The notes under the pieces are model-generated. The model saw nothing but the letters and a program-made list of their open reading frames with translations, had not been told where the DNA came from and did not search any database. Below, piece by piece: positions 1 to 6,653 of a DNA stretch of 29,533 bases; the first letter of the stretch is position 1; each line of letters opens with the position of its first letter. The position numbers were made by a program, and so were the translations under genes. Origin of the DNA: WYZ-LMO2 sp040514265 (GTDB taxonomy: Archaea > Halobacteriota > Archaeoglobi > Archaeoglobales > Archaeoglobaceae); the NCBI GenBank assembly GCA_040514265.1, contig JBEVCD010000020.1, positions 1 through 29,533 of the forward strand, written 5' to 3'.

Positions 1-2
1 CA

Positions 3-325
3 GAGATTCATCCAGTATCCAAATCGTCAGTGCATCGATGGATTAAGAAGTTTGAGGAAAAACTTCCAATCTCAGCAGAGAAGAAGCAAAGAAACCTGAT
101 AGCGATAGACGAAACAGTTGTTAAAGCTAAAAAGAAGTATTGCGGCTTGGTTTGGAATACGAACATCAGACCTTTCGGGGAAGCGTGGTTGAATCAGTTT
201 CCTCGCTGAAGCAGAGGATAAAGAGCTGGAATCTTTTTTGCAAGCTGTTCATTCTTTACTACAATCGGCTGATGGTGCTTGTTAAGTGGACAAGCCTTGC
301 CAAACTTGGAGAAAAGTTCATATAA
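3..325 (+). pseudogene. DDE transposase remnant (IS6/IS240-like), internally deleted
   Basis: Two transposase pieces lie in different frames. Frame 3 from base 3 reads a helix-turn-helix-like stretch (HPVSKSSVHRWIKKFEEKL) followed by a first catalytic-Asp segment (LIAIDETVVKAKKKY). From about base 140 the homology continues in frame 2 as RLGLEYEHQTF and later LKQRIKSWNLFCKLFILYYN, resembling the C-terminal end of the same archaeal IS240/IS6-type DDE family, ending with TAA at 323-325. The middle, including the second catalytic Asp and probably 80-100 residues, is missing, so the copy must be dead. The 5' end lies outside the window. Family assignment is from remembered archaeal transposases; 'transposase remnant' is firmer than the exact IS family. 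Confidence 0.7.
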
Positions 326-362
326 TGTGAGGCGCGAATTCACAAAAAAATTCGTGATACTT

Positions 363-1661
363 ATGGAGGCGGACATAGCCTACTGGATCGACAGGGTGGG
401 CGGAACGGTCGACAGGATACACGTCGACATCAAGCCCTTCGGCTACCGGATAGCCCCAGTCGTTCAGTGGCGAACTCTCGTAGCAAGCGAGGATCTCAGC
501 GTCGAAAAGGGTGTTCCAGCCGTTTTGAAAGTTAAAACATTGTCACTACCGAACAACACGATAATCGAACCTTTGAGCATCATGCGCCACGCTTTGGGGT
601 GCGTCGTCGACGTCGTCGAGTGCGGAATACCGGAAAAAGTCGAGGAGGAGAAGTGCATCGATCAAGTTCTGTTCCTACCGGTTGAAAGCGGGGAAATACG
701 CGAAGGAGACCTCGTCGGTGTTCTGAAAGTTTACTACGTCAAAACAGGTCTGCTGAACAGACTGTTCAGTCTTCGAGCTCCGAAAGTTGAGCTGAGAGAG
801 GAAATTGTGGACTTCAACCTCACGTGGCGCGACGACGGCAGGACGTACAGAAAACCCGTAAAGAACCTCGTTTTCGGATACACTCGCAGTGGACTCGGTT
901 ACTGGGAGCTTCTGATAGCCGACGAGGACGTAAAGATTAGAGGGGGCGACATCGTAAGGGTGAAGATAAGAGAGACATCGTTCCCGCCTAACACCGTCGT
1001 TCACCCGCTCAGGATAATGAGGAACGCCTACGGAGTCGTCGTCGACGTCGTCCAGCTTGGAAAGCCGTCGAAGGTTGAGGAGGAGAGGAGGGTCCAGCAG
1101 GCTGTTTTCTTAGCCATCGAAGACGGCGAAATAAACAGGGGCGACCTGCTCGGAGTTCTCAACGTGCAGTTCGTCACGGTAAGCGACACAAAAACTGAAG
1201 TGCCGGCGAAGAGTGTCGAGAACTTCAGGATGGTTTACAGGAGCGGAGGAGGGATAATAAAAAAGAACGTTGCCGTCGAACCGGCCGGTTTTGCGATAAA
1301 GGACTACGCACGCTGGGAAGCACTGATAGCGGAGCAGCGCGTGAGCTTTGAAGCTGGAAAACCGGTCGTCGTAAACGTTAAGCCTGTAGAAGTCCCAGCG
1401 AATTCCATTGTAACGCTGCTGAGCGTTTCCAGGCACGCCTACGGAACGGTCATCGACGTCACGTCGGACGTACCAATATGGAGGTTCGAGGATGGCGGAA
1501 AGATAAGGAAAGCTGTGTTTTACCCGATAATGGACGGAGAAATAAGAAGGGGGGAGCTGATAGGTGTTCTAAACGTGCACGAGGCGAAACTCTTGAACTA
1601 TGAGTCTCTCAGAAGAGAAGTGGACAGGTGGAAGACCAAGATGTCGAGCATCCTAGGCTAA
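363..1661 (+). CDS. Protein with three tandem DUF22 domains
   Basis: The 432-residue protein is built from three clearly homologous repeats at about residues 20-140, 170-280 and 310-420. Each carries an internal pattern of the type (P)xN(T/S)I/V...(R)HA(L/Y)G.V(V)DVV and ends in a DGEI-R-G-L-GVL-V motif (SGEIREGDLVGVLKV, DGEINRGDLLGVLNV, DGEIRRGELIGVLNV). I believe this is the archaeal family DUF22, known in Archaeoglobus and methanogens and without a known function; the repeat structure is seen directly, the family name is recalled. No signal peptide or membrane segment is visible. An earlier in-frame ATG at 279 lies inside the transposase remnant, so ATG 363 is chosen. A TATA-like stretch lies at 317-326, somewhat far for a leaderless start. 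Confidence 0.75.
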   Translation: MEADIAYWIDRVGGTVDRIHVDIKPFGYRIAPVVQWRTLVASEDLSVEKGVPAVLKVKTLSLPNNTIIEPLSIMRHALGCVVDVVECGIPEKVEEEKCIDQVLFLPVESGEIREGDLVGVLKVYYVKTGLLNRLFSLRAPKVELREEIVDFNLTWRDDGRTYRKPVKNLVFGYTRSGLGYWELLIADEDVKIRGGDIVRVKIRETSFPPNTVVHPLRIMRNAYGVVVDVVQLGKPSKVEEERRVQQAVFLAIEDGEINRGDLLGVLNVQFVTVSDTKTEVPAKSVENFRMVYRSGGGIIKKNVAVEPAGFAIKDYARWEALIAEQRVSFEAGKPVVVNVKPVEVPANSIVTLLSVSRHAYGTVIDVTSDVPIWRFEDGGKIRKAVFYPIMDGEIRRGELIGVLNVHEAKLLNYESLRREVDRWKTKMSSILG

Positions 1662-1671
1662 CTTAATAAGT
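1662..1671 (+). promoter_or_regulatory. TATA box of the flippase gene
   Basis: The AT-rich element CTTAATAAG is centred about 25 nt upstream of the GTG at 1691, the spacing expected for an archaeal leaderless transcript. No Shine-Dalgarno sequence precedes that GTG. Confidence 0.55.
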
Positions 1672-1690
1672 TCAGAACACCAGCTGCGCT

Positions 1691-3121
1691 GTGCTCGCCA
1701 GGACAGTGCTGCGTAACGTAATCTACAACAGCGCTTCCATTCTGGTAGCAAACCTAGCCGGTCTCTTTTTGTCGATCTACGTTGCGAGGATCCTGACACC
1801 CGGGCCCTTCGGGATATACTCGCTGTCCCTTTCGCTGGCTTTTCTGCTCATGAGCTTCACCGACCTCGGCGTCAACGCGACCGTCGTCAGATACGTAGCC
1901 CACGCACATTCGACAGGCGATCTGGAGCTCGCCAGAGGGTACATCAGGAGCTTGGCTGCCGTCAAAATTGCACTCGCACTAACTGCGAGTCTCTTTCTGG
2001 CTCTAGCATCGGACACCATTGCGACGGTCTTTCAGAAGCCACTGTCCGTACCTCTAAAAATTATGGCTGCTTACGTCTTTCTGTTTTCCCTCGCGGGCTT
2101 CGTGAACTCGATCTTCAACGCCTTCAACGACTTCAAAGCGAACCTCGTTAAATCGACCGTTTACGAGGCTTCGAGAGTATTCTTCGTTCTGCTGTTCCTC
2201 TTCCTCGGCTTCTCCGTCGTCGGAGCGCTGTTTGGTTACGTGGTGGCTAGCTTCGCAGCTCTCTCAGCTTTGCTGCTTCTGCTCAGAAAATATAGCTCCG
2301 TGATAACAGGAAATGCGAAGGGTGTTGATTGGAGAAGAGTTCTCAGATTCACGGGATACCTGACGATAGGTTCGATATCCTGGACGATCTTCGCGTATGT
2401 CGATTCCGTTATGATAGGTCTGCTGCTGCCGGCAACGGACGTCGGTTTCTACAGAGCCGCTTACAACGTCGTAGCAGCTGTGGCTGCGCTCGTATCTATT
2501 CCCACCGTACTCTTCCCCGTTTTCGTACAGCTTGAGGGTGAGGACTTAAAGAGAGCTTTCGACAGAGTCGTGAAGTACTCTTCAATTTTAGCCTTCCCGA
2601 GCGCTTTTGGACTTGCAGCCATAAGCGAGCAGCTCGTTTCGTTCGTCTACGGAGCCGAATACCTTCCCGCCTCAGTTCCGCTCGCAATACTCTCCCTCTT
2701 AATACTTAGATCGGCTCTCGGATTCTGGGGAACACTCTTCACGGCGAAGGAGATGCCGAAGTACCCCGTTTACGCCACGATCTTCGGCATGCTCGTTAAC
2801 GTTGTTCTCAACTACGTCCTCATACTTCGCGTCGGCATAGCTGGCGCTGCAGCTGCGACCGTAATCTCGAACGTCATCGTCTGGCTCTTGCTTGCACGCG
2901 CATCGGCAAAAATTCTCGGCGTGTCGGTGAAAGCTGGGAGTTTGCTCAAACCGCTCGCAGCTTCAGTGCTCACGGTCTGCGTCGTCCTCGTTGTCGGCTT
3001 CAACTCCCTGCTGGACGCAATCGTGAAGCTGCTAATCTGCGCCGCGCTCTACTTTGCAGTCCTCTACTTCCTCAAGGGTCTCGATAAGGAGGACATCGAA
3101 TACGTCCGGAGGTTCATGTGA
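1691..3121 (+). CDS. Polysaccharide/lipid-linked oligosaccharide flippase (MOP superfamily, Wzx-like)
   Basis: This 476-residue protein is almost entirely hydrophobic, with roughly 12-14 membrane segments separated by short loops. Its N-terminus (NVIYNSASILVANLAGLFLSIYVARILTP... pattern) and following GPFGIYSLSLSLAFLLMSFTDLG stretch are typical of the polysaccharide-biosynthesis/Wzx branch of the MOP (MATE-like) exporters, which flip lipid-linked sugars across the cytoplasmic membrane; in archaea the likely products are N-glycan or S-layer glycan precursors. Length fits the family. Translation starts at GTG 1691, supported by the TATA box 25 nt upstream. No glycosyltransferase genes are adjacent, so the cargo cannot be inferred from context. 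Confidence 0.82.
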   Translation: MLARTVLRNVIYNSASILVANLAGLFLSIYVARILTPGPFGIYSLSLSLAFLLMSFTDLGVNATVVRYVAHAHSTGDLELARGYIRSLAAVKIALALTASLFLALASDTIATVFQKPLSVPLKIMAAYVFLFSLAGFVNSIFNAFNDFKANLVKSTVYEASRVFFVLLFLFLGFSVVGALFGYVVASFAALSALLLLLRKYSSVITGNAKGVDWRRVLRFTGYLTIGSISWTIFAYVDSVMIGLLLPATDVGFYRAAYNVVAAVAALVSIPTVLFPVFVQLEGEDLKRAFDRVVKYSSILAFPSAFGLAAISEQLVSFVYGAEYLPASVPLAILSLLILRSALGFWGTLFTAKEMPKYPVYATIFGMLVNVVLNYVLILRVGIAGAAAATVISNVIVWLLLARASAKILGVSVKAGSLLKPLAASVLTVCVVLVVGFNSLLDAIVKLLICAALYFAVLYFLKGLDKEDIEYVRRFM

Positions 3122-3131
3122 ACTTTATATT
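3122..3131 (+). promoter_or_regulatory. TATA box of the DUF2148 gene
   Basis: ACTTTATATT begins right after the flippase stop codon and is centred about 25 nt upstream of ATG 3151, consistent with a leaderless transcript. Confidence 0.55.
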
Positions 3132-3150
3132 CCCCGAATGAACTTCCCCT

Positions 3151-3696
3151 ATGATCTTTAGAGAGGAGAGTTTCAAAGGCGAAGCGGTAAAGCTGGCGGC
3201 TCAGCTGCTATCCGAAAACGCCAGAACGGCTCCGAAGTCGAGGGGCGAAGATAGCCTTGACATCGCGTACGTCGACGGATACGAGCTCAAGAAGCTCGCC
3301 GAAAAGATGAGGGAGCTGAGCAAAGAGTACGACGACAAAATTTTCTCCAGAGACGCCGAAAGTATCGAAAAAGCTCAGGGCGTGCTACTGATCGGCGTAG
3401 AGTCGAAACCACTCAACCTGAACTGCGGAGCCTGTGGATTTCAGAACTGCGGCGAGTTTCAAAAAGCGGAGCGCAGAGATGTGAAGTGGAGCGGTCCGAA
3501 CTGCGCGTTCAAGCTCCTCGACCTCGGCATAGCCATCGGCTCCTCCGCTAAGCTTGCCTCCCTGCTGGGTCTGGACACGAGGATAATGTACACAGCCGGA
3601 GTCGCTGCGAAGAAACTTGGATACGTCAGCGGCGACGTCGTTCTAGCTCTGCCGATCGCGACGACCGGTAAGAACCCGTTCTTCGACCGCAAGTAG
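3151..3696 (+). CDS. DUF2148 ferredoxin-domain protein
   Basis: The 181-residue protein carries a central Cys cluster, C92-x2-C95-x4-C100 (NCGACGFQNCGEF) followed by C118 in GPNCAFK, the pattern of the DUF2148 / COG4739 family of uncharacterised proteins with an [4Fe-4S]-type ferredoxin domain. The C-terminal part (DLGIAIGSSAKLASLLGLD, then MYTAGVAAKKLGY) is also typical. No transmembrane segment is visible, so it should be cytoplasmic. Family members are common in anaerobic archaea and bacteria, but no reaction has been assigned; an electron-transfer or Fe-S-dependent reductase role is only inference. It stands alone between the flippase gene and a LysR regulator with its own TATA box. Confidence 0.8.
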   Translation: MIFREESFKGEAVKLAAQLLSENARTAPKSRGEDSLDIAYVDGYELKKLAEKMRELSKEYDDKIFSRDAESIEKAQGVLLIGVESKPLNLNCGACGFQNCGEFQKAERRDVKWSGPNCAFKLLDLGIAIGSSAKLASLLGLDTRIMYTAGVAAKKLGYVSGDVVLALPIATTGKNPFFDRK

Positions 3697-3725
3697 TTCG
3701 TATAATTCGCAATCGTATCCAAAAT

Positions 3726-3734
3726 TTTTTAAAC
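3726..3734 (+). promoter_or_regulatory. TATA box of the LysR-type gene
   Basis: TTTTTAAAC is centred about 24 nt upstream of ATG 3754. It runs directly into the palindrome AAACGTTT (3731-3738), a possible site of self-regulation, though 8 bp is too short to argue strongly. Confidence 0.5.
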
Positions 3735-3753
3735 GTTTCGAAAAATTCTCGCC

Positions 3754-4692
3754 ATGGTTCGCATAGACTTCATGAGGACCTTCGTCGAGGTCGTTAAGGC
3801 GGGGAGTCTGAAGAAAGCAGCCAGAAACCTAGGTCTATCTGTCAGCACAGTTAGTTTTCAGATAAACGCTCTGGAGTCCCTCTACGGAGCGGAGCTGCTG
3901 AGAAGAAGTGTGAACGGCGTAAAACTCACCGAGGAGGGCAAAATAGCTCTGAAAAACATCGAAGCTATTCTCAACAGCATAGAGGATACGAAAAAGCTCA
4001 TAGCGAATCTGAAGGGGGAGAAGGTCGTGATAGCTTCCGGAATGGTCGGGCTGAACGTCATTCACGCCCTTCAGGTAATTCTGAAATCTCAGTACCCGCA
4101 GCTCGAAGTGAAGTTCGAACTGCACGGCGCACATGAGTGCGTGAGGGGCGTACTTTCAGGCAAGTACGATTTCGCTATAGCCGGCGATCTGCTGGAGGAA
4201 CATATGAACGACCCGAGGCTCGTGATAAGCGAAGTCGGTGAGGACAGACTCGTGCTCATACTTCCCAAAGACCATCCCCTCGCCGGAAAAGGAAAAGTTG
4301 AGCTGGAGGAAGTCAAGAGAGAGCCGCTAATAATGCTCACCGACGACTACGGGATCACGACGAGCACAAAGAAAGCCCTTGAAGCGAGCGGTGTGCGTTT
4401 AGAAGAGCTGAACGTAGCCCACATCGTGAGCGACTACTACTCGAAACTCAACGCCGTCAGCAGCGGAATGGGAGTAGCCATAACGTCACACCTCGCAGCC
4501 TGCAAAGCCTGCGAGGTCGGAATGATAAAAATCAGACCGATCGAAGGTTTTGCGGACGAAAGAAAGATCTACATAATCGCTTCGAGGCTCGCGATGGAGA
4601 GCAGCAAGATGAGGGAGTACGCGGAATTCATAATCTCGAAGAGCCGGCAGCTATTCGCGGAGTTCGCAAAATCCTGCAGATGTTTCGACTGA
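3754..4692 (+). CDS. LysR-family transcriptional regulator
   Basis: This 312-residue protein has the complete LysR architecture. Residues 1-65 form a winged helix-turn-helix (FVEVVKAGSLKKAARNLG, LSVSTVSFQINALESLYG, then the wing LLRRSVNGVKLTEEGKIAL), followed by a linker helix and a periplasmic-binding-like effector domain (about 90-300), including the typical LVLILPKDHPLAGK stretch. LysR proteins are mainly bacterial, and archaeal copies usually reflect old transfers. Its target is unclear: it is a monocistronic unit with a TATA box at 3726, and the neighbours are the DUF2148 gene behind and a glutaredoxin/FTR pair ahead. The Cys-rich C-terminus and two Cys near residues 250-253 (CKAC) could allow redox sensing, which is speculative. 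Confidence 0.88.
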   Translation: MVRIDFMRTFVEVVKAGSLKKAARNLGLSVSTVSFQINALESLYGAELLRRSVNGVKLTEEGKIALKNIEAILNSIEDTKKLIANLKGEKVVIASGMVGLNVIHALQVILKSQYPQLEVKFELHGAHECVRGVLSGKYDFAIAGDLLEEHMNDPRLVISEVGEDRLVLILPKDHPLAGKGKVELEEVKREPLIMLTDDYGITTSTKKALEASGVRLEELNVAHIVSDYYSKLNAVSSGMGVAITSHLAACKACEVGMIKIRPIEGFADERKIYIIASRLAMESSKMREYAEFIISKSRQLFAEFAKSCRCFD

Positions 4693-4753
4693 ATCGAAAG
4701 CATCGCAGACTGCAGAGTATAAAGAACCTCAGGGAGTTTACACTTGCCACGCT

Positions 4754-4773
4754 CTTCGTAGCGAAGTCTTTTA
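4754..4773 (+). terminator. Possible hairpin/T-rich terminator after the LysR gene
   Basis: A perfect 5-bp dyad (CTTCG-TAG-CGAAG) is followed within a base by TCTTTT. It lies 60 bases past the LysR stop and before the TATA box of the next operon. The stem is short, so this is tentative. Confidence 0.3.
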
Positions 4774-4789
4774 CGGCATCGTGAGAAAG

Positions 4790-4798
4790 ATATTTTAG
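4790..4798 (+). promoter_or_regulatory. TATA box of the glutaredoxin/FTR operon
   Basis: ATATTTTAG is centred about 26 nt upstream of ATG 4820. A G-rich stretch (AAAAGGGGT) just before the ATG could also serve as a weak ribosome binding site. Confidence 0.5.
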
Positions 4799-4819
4799 CC
4801 ACCGGAAGTTAAAAGGGGT

Positions 4820-5071
4820 ATGACCGGAATTCTGATGTACGGTCTGACGACGTGTCCGCACTGCAAAAGGACGCTGGAATTTCTTAAGAGATCTGGAGCT
4901 GATTTCGAGGTCGTCTGGGTCGACAAGCTCGAAGGTGACGAGAGAAAGAAGGTGATTGAGAAAATTCACAGCATATCCGGCAGCTACTCCGTGCCGCTGG
5001 TAGTTAAAGGCGATCGCTACGTCCTGGGATTCAACGAGGAGAAGCTGAAGCAGCTCATCGAAGACCCATGA
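4820..5071 (+). CDS. Glutaredoxin/thioredoxin-like disulfide oxidoreductase
   Basis: An 83-residue single-domain thioredoxin-fold protein. It has the beta-strand plus active site LMYGLTTCPHCKRTLEFL with the C12-P-H-C15 redox pair, and the conserved cis-proline region (SYSVPLVV, near residue 57). CPHC and the small size resemble archaeal glutaredoxin-like proteins, which exchange disulfides with target proteins in the cytoplasm. Its TGA stop overlaps the ATG of the next gene (ATGA), so the two are co-translated. The partner is a ferredoxin:thioredoxin-reductase catalytic subunit, strongly suggesting that this protein is its electron acceptor. Confidence 0.87.
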   Translation: MTGILMYGLTTCPHCKRTLEFLKRSGADFEVVWVDKLEGDERKKVIEKIHSISGSYSVPLVVKGDRYVLGFNEEKLKQLIEDP

Positions 5072-5385
5072 AGCCCGAGGACTACGTTCGGATATTTGAG
5101 AGGATAGCAAAGAAGAGAGGATGGAAGCTCAACCCAGACAGGGATCTCGTCCTCGAAATAGCGAGAGGACTGATCGAGAACAGGGAGAAGTATGGAATAC
5201 CTACATGTCCGTGCAGACTGGTTACGGGAAAGAGGGAGATCGACAGGCTGATAATCTGCCCGTGCGTTTACGCCGAGGAGGACATCAGAGAGTACGGTCG
5301 CTGTTACTGCGGTCTCTACCTCAGCAGGGAAAAGCAGCCAGCAGATAGCCTACCCGACAGACACGCGAAGTACTACCTCACATAA
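5068..5385 (+). CDS. Ferredoxin:thioredoxin reductase-type catalytic subunit (FTR beta family)
   Basis: The 105-residue protein carries three Cys pairs: C47-P-C49, C64-P-C66 and C79-Y-C81. This is the signature of the FTR catalytic chain, in which a [4Fe-4S] cluster next to an active-site disulfide passes electrons one at a time from ferredoxin to a thioredoxin-like protein. In classical FTR the third pair is CHC, with a His near the cluster; here it is CYC, and the spacings (14 and 12 residues between pairs) also differ from the classical 16 and 8. Archaeal relatives (ferredoxin:disulfide reductases) work without the plant variable subunit. The start ATG overlaps the glutaredoxin stop by 4 bases; the substrate is therefore probably the upstream protein. 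Confidence 0.87.
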   Translation: MKPEDYVRIFERIAKKRGWKLNPDRDLVLEIARGLIENREKYGIPTCPCRLVTGKREIDRLIICPCVYAEEDIREYGRCYCGLYLSREKQPADSLPDRHAKYYLT

Positions 5386-5392
5386 GCACAAA

Positions 5393-5401
5393 CTTAAAAT
5401 T
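5393..5401 (+). promoter_or_regulatory. Box A of tRNA-Asn
   Basis: CTTAAAATT is centred about 29 nt upstream of the first base of the mature tRNA (5426), the normal distance for an archaeal tRNA promoter. Confidence 0.55.
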
Positions 5402-5425
5402 TCGAGCTACGATAGACACACTGGA

Positions 5426-5498
5426 GCCGCCGTAGCTTAGCTGGTAGAGCGTCGGCCTGTTAAGCCGATGGTCCCAGGTTCGAATCCTGGCGGCGGCG
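5426..5498 (+). tRNA. tRNA-Asn (anticodon GTT)
   Basis: The full cloverleaf can be drawn. The acceptor stem GCCGCCG (5426-5432) pairs with CGGCGGC (5491-5497), with discriminator G5498. The D-arm contains AGCTGGTAGA, the anticodon stem TCGGC/GCCGA encloses the loop CTGTTAA with anticodon GTT at 5459-5461, and the T-arm is CCAGG-TTCGAAT-CCTGG. The 3' CCA is not encoded and no intron is present. Transcription probably stops at the T6 run beginning at 5507. Confidence 0.97.
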
Positions 5499-5506
5499 CT
5501 ATCTGA

Positions 5507-5518
5507 TTTTTTAGTTTT
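5507..5518. terminator. T-rich terminator, possibly shared by both strands
   Basis: TTTTTTAGTTTT follows the tRNA by eight bases and would release the tRNA transcript. The stop codon of the opposite-strand gene lies at 5511-5513, within it. Confidence 0.45.
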
Positions 5519-5762
5519 CGAGCATTTCGAGGTTTTCTATGGCGTCCGCGAAGATCTTCGCGATTTTCTGCAGCGAACTCTTCGCAGCACTTGCGAATGT
5601 CTTTATACTCTCTATCTCTCTCCTGCTGAACCCGAGTCTCCTGAAGTTCGAGACAGCAAAGTCCGTCTCGTATCTGTCTTCGATAACCTTGATTAGTCTT
5701 CGAAGAGCTTCGAGCTCGCTCCTGAGGTCTTCTAAGAGTTTCTCAACTTCCCCGCGCCACAT
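5511..5762 (-). CDS. Small coiled-coil protein of unknown function
   Basis: I do not recognise this 83-residue protein. It is highly charged and predicted mostly helical, with heptad-like spacing of hydrophobics in VEKLLEDLRSELEALRRLIK (residues 6-25) and again in the C-terminal half, so a coiled coil or helical hairpin is likely. There are no Cys residues, membrane segment or signal peptide. It starts 10 bases downstream of the preceding minus-strand gene (5773-6036), so the two probably form an operon driven by the promoter near 6060. It converges on tRNA-Asn. A hydrophobic frame on the opposite strand is an antisense shadow. Confidence 0.6.
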   Translation of the reverse strand: MWRGEVEKLLEDLRSELEALRRLIKVIEDRYETDFAVSNFRRLGFSRREIESIKTFASAAKSSLQKIAKIFADAIENLEMLEN

Positions 5763-5772
5763 AGTTTAAGCT

Positions 5773-6036
5773 CTACCTCTCAGCAAGTCTGATGTCAACG
5801 TCGACGTAGTCTCCTACCTTGAAATCGAGGGCTGCATACTCCTCGTAGCTCATGGTAACAAAAGCGTCGTATTCCATCCTCTTTACGGCTTCCTCACCCA
5901 GCTTCAATCCGAACTCGACGAAGCTCACCGGGTTCTTCACATCCGGCTTCGGGAGCGGCGAAGACCTCGTGGACTTTAAGTAAACTGCGACCTCGTCGTC
6001 ACCCCTCATTTCTATTCTAACTACCCTGAACCGCAT
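5773..6036 (-). CDS. Hypothetical protein, 87 residues
   Basis: Not recognised. The sequence looks like a real small alpha/beta protein: an N-terminal strand (MRFRVVRIEMRGDDEVAVYLKS), a central segment with SFVEFGLKLGEEAVKRMEYD, and a C-terminal FKVGDYVDVDIRLAER that resembles a strand-turn-strand end of a small beta-barrel. No cysteines or membrane segments. The start ATG 6036 is supported by a TATA box (TAATAAACTT on this strand, about 6065-6056) 25 nt upstream, which fits a leaderless mRNA. It leads a probable two-gene operon with the coiled-coil gene. Confidence 0.62.
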   Translation of the reverse strand: MRFRVVRIEMRGDDEVAVYLKSTRSSPLPKPDVKNPVSFVEFGLKLGEEAVKRMEYDAFVTMSYEEYAALDFKVGDYVDVDIRLAER

Positions 6037-6053
6037 AGCTTAGATTGCAGCAA

Positions 6054-6065
6054 AAGTTTATTAGC
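6054..6065. promoter_or_regulatory. Shared bidirectional TATA element
   Basis: AAGTTTATTAG reads as a TATA box on both strands. It is centred about 27 nt upstream of ATG 6086 (plus) and about 25 nt upstream of ATG 6036 (minus), so one 11-bp element fits both divergent leaderless starts. Confidence 0.5.
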
Positions 6066-6085
6066 GTAATGAAGTCGCTGCGAAC

Positions 6086-6385
6086 ATGAAGCTCGACTTC
6101 GCAACAGGCGTCGGGCTGGTAATAGGCATGCTCTTCGGCTTCAGCGGAATTTCGACGCTCTTCGCTTACATGAGCGAAGTCGTCAGCGAAGCCCAGACAC
6201 AGCTCCAGCAGATCGGCGTAGCCTCTACGCTCGTCCTGCTGGTTTTCGCGGTAATAGTGATAGTCAAGGTCAGGGCTGTAGCTTCTTTGATAGTCGGCGC
6301 GATACTCGGAGCGGTAATAAACGCGATACTCGAAGCGAACAACATCAGCTTCCTCGAAGTTCTCCGCAAATTGCTCTTAGGGTGA
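6086..6385 (+). CDS. Small membrane protein of unknown function
   Basis: The 99-residue protein has three likely transmembrane helices: residues about 8-28 (VGLVIGMLFGFSGISTLFAY), 46-62 (ASTLVLLVFAVIVIV) and 66-85 (VASLIVGAILGAVINAIL). A short acidic/polar loop (SEVVSEAQTQLQQ) lies between the first two. No family is recognised. It is followed after four bases by a gene starting with TTG, and the two are very probably co-transcribed. The start ATG fits the shared TATA element 27 nt upstream. Confidence 0.65.
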   Translation: MKLDFATGVGLVIGMLFGFSGISTLFAYMSEVVSEAQTQLQQIGVASTLVLLVFAVIVIVKVRAVASLIVGAILGAVINAILEANNISFLEVLRKLLLG

Positions 6386-6389
6386 TAGC

Positions 6390-6653
6390 TTGAAGTTCAG
6401 CCTTTCAGAATTCGAAGAGTGGCTGAGAGCGAGAGGATACGACCGCATGATGGGGGAGGAGAACTTCAGGCAGTTCCTGTCTCTGGGCTTGGCGTCCCTC
6501 CTCTTCCAGAACAGCAACCTGCTGATAGCGTTCATATTCAACAAGCTCGGGGTCGAGATGGAGAGAATAGAGCCGCGGATACGTTTCGCCGTCGGGAAGA
6601 AGGTTAAAAAAATAGTCGCTACACACGACGAGCTAGAGATAGAGCTCTCCTGA
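6390..6653 (+). CDS. Hypothetical protein, 87 residues (TTG start)
   Basis: Not recognised. The likely start is TTG 6390, five bases after the upstream stop, with a Shine-Dalgarno-like GGTGA overlapping that stop. The first half is helical (FEEWLRARGYDRMMGEENF), the middle is hydrophobic (FLSLGLASLLFQNSNLLIAFIF) and could touch or cross the membrane once, and the end is a basic/acidic beta-like tail (RFAVGKKVKKIVATHDELEIEL). It is coupled to the membrane protein upstream. Its last 35 bases overlap the 3' end of argD on the other strand, which weakens but does not exclude the call. Confidence 0.55.
   Translation: MKFSLSEFEEWLRARGYDRMMGEENFRQFLSLGLASLLFQNSNLLIAFIFNKLGVEMERIEPRIRFAVGKKVKKIVATHDELEIELS

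Noticed and set aside
335..354. Inverted repeat CGAATT...AATTCG between the transposase remnant and DUF22.
   Set aside because: The stem is short and AT-rich and could equally be a decayed IS end or chance; no support for an operator.
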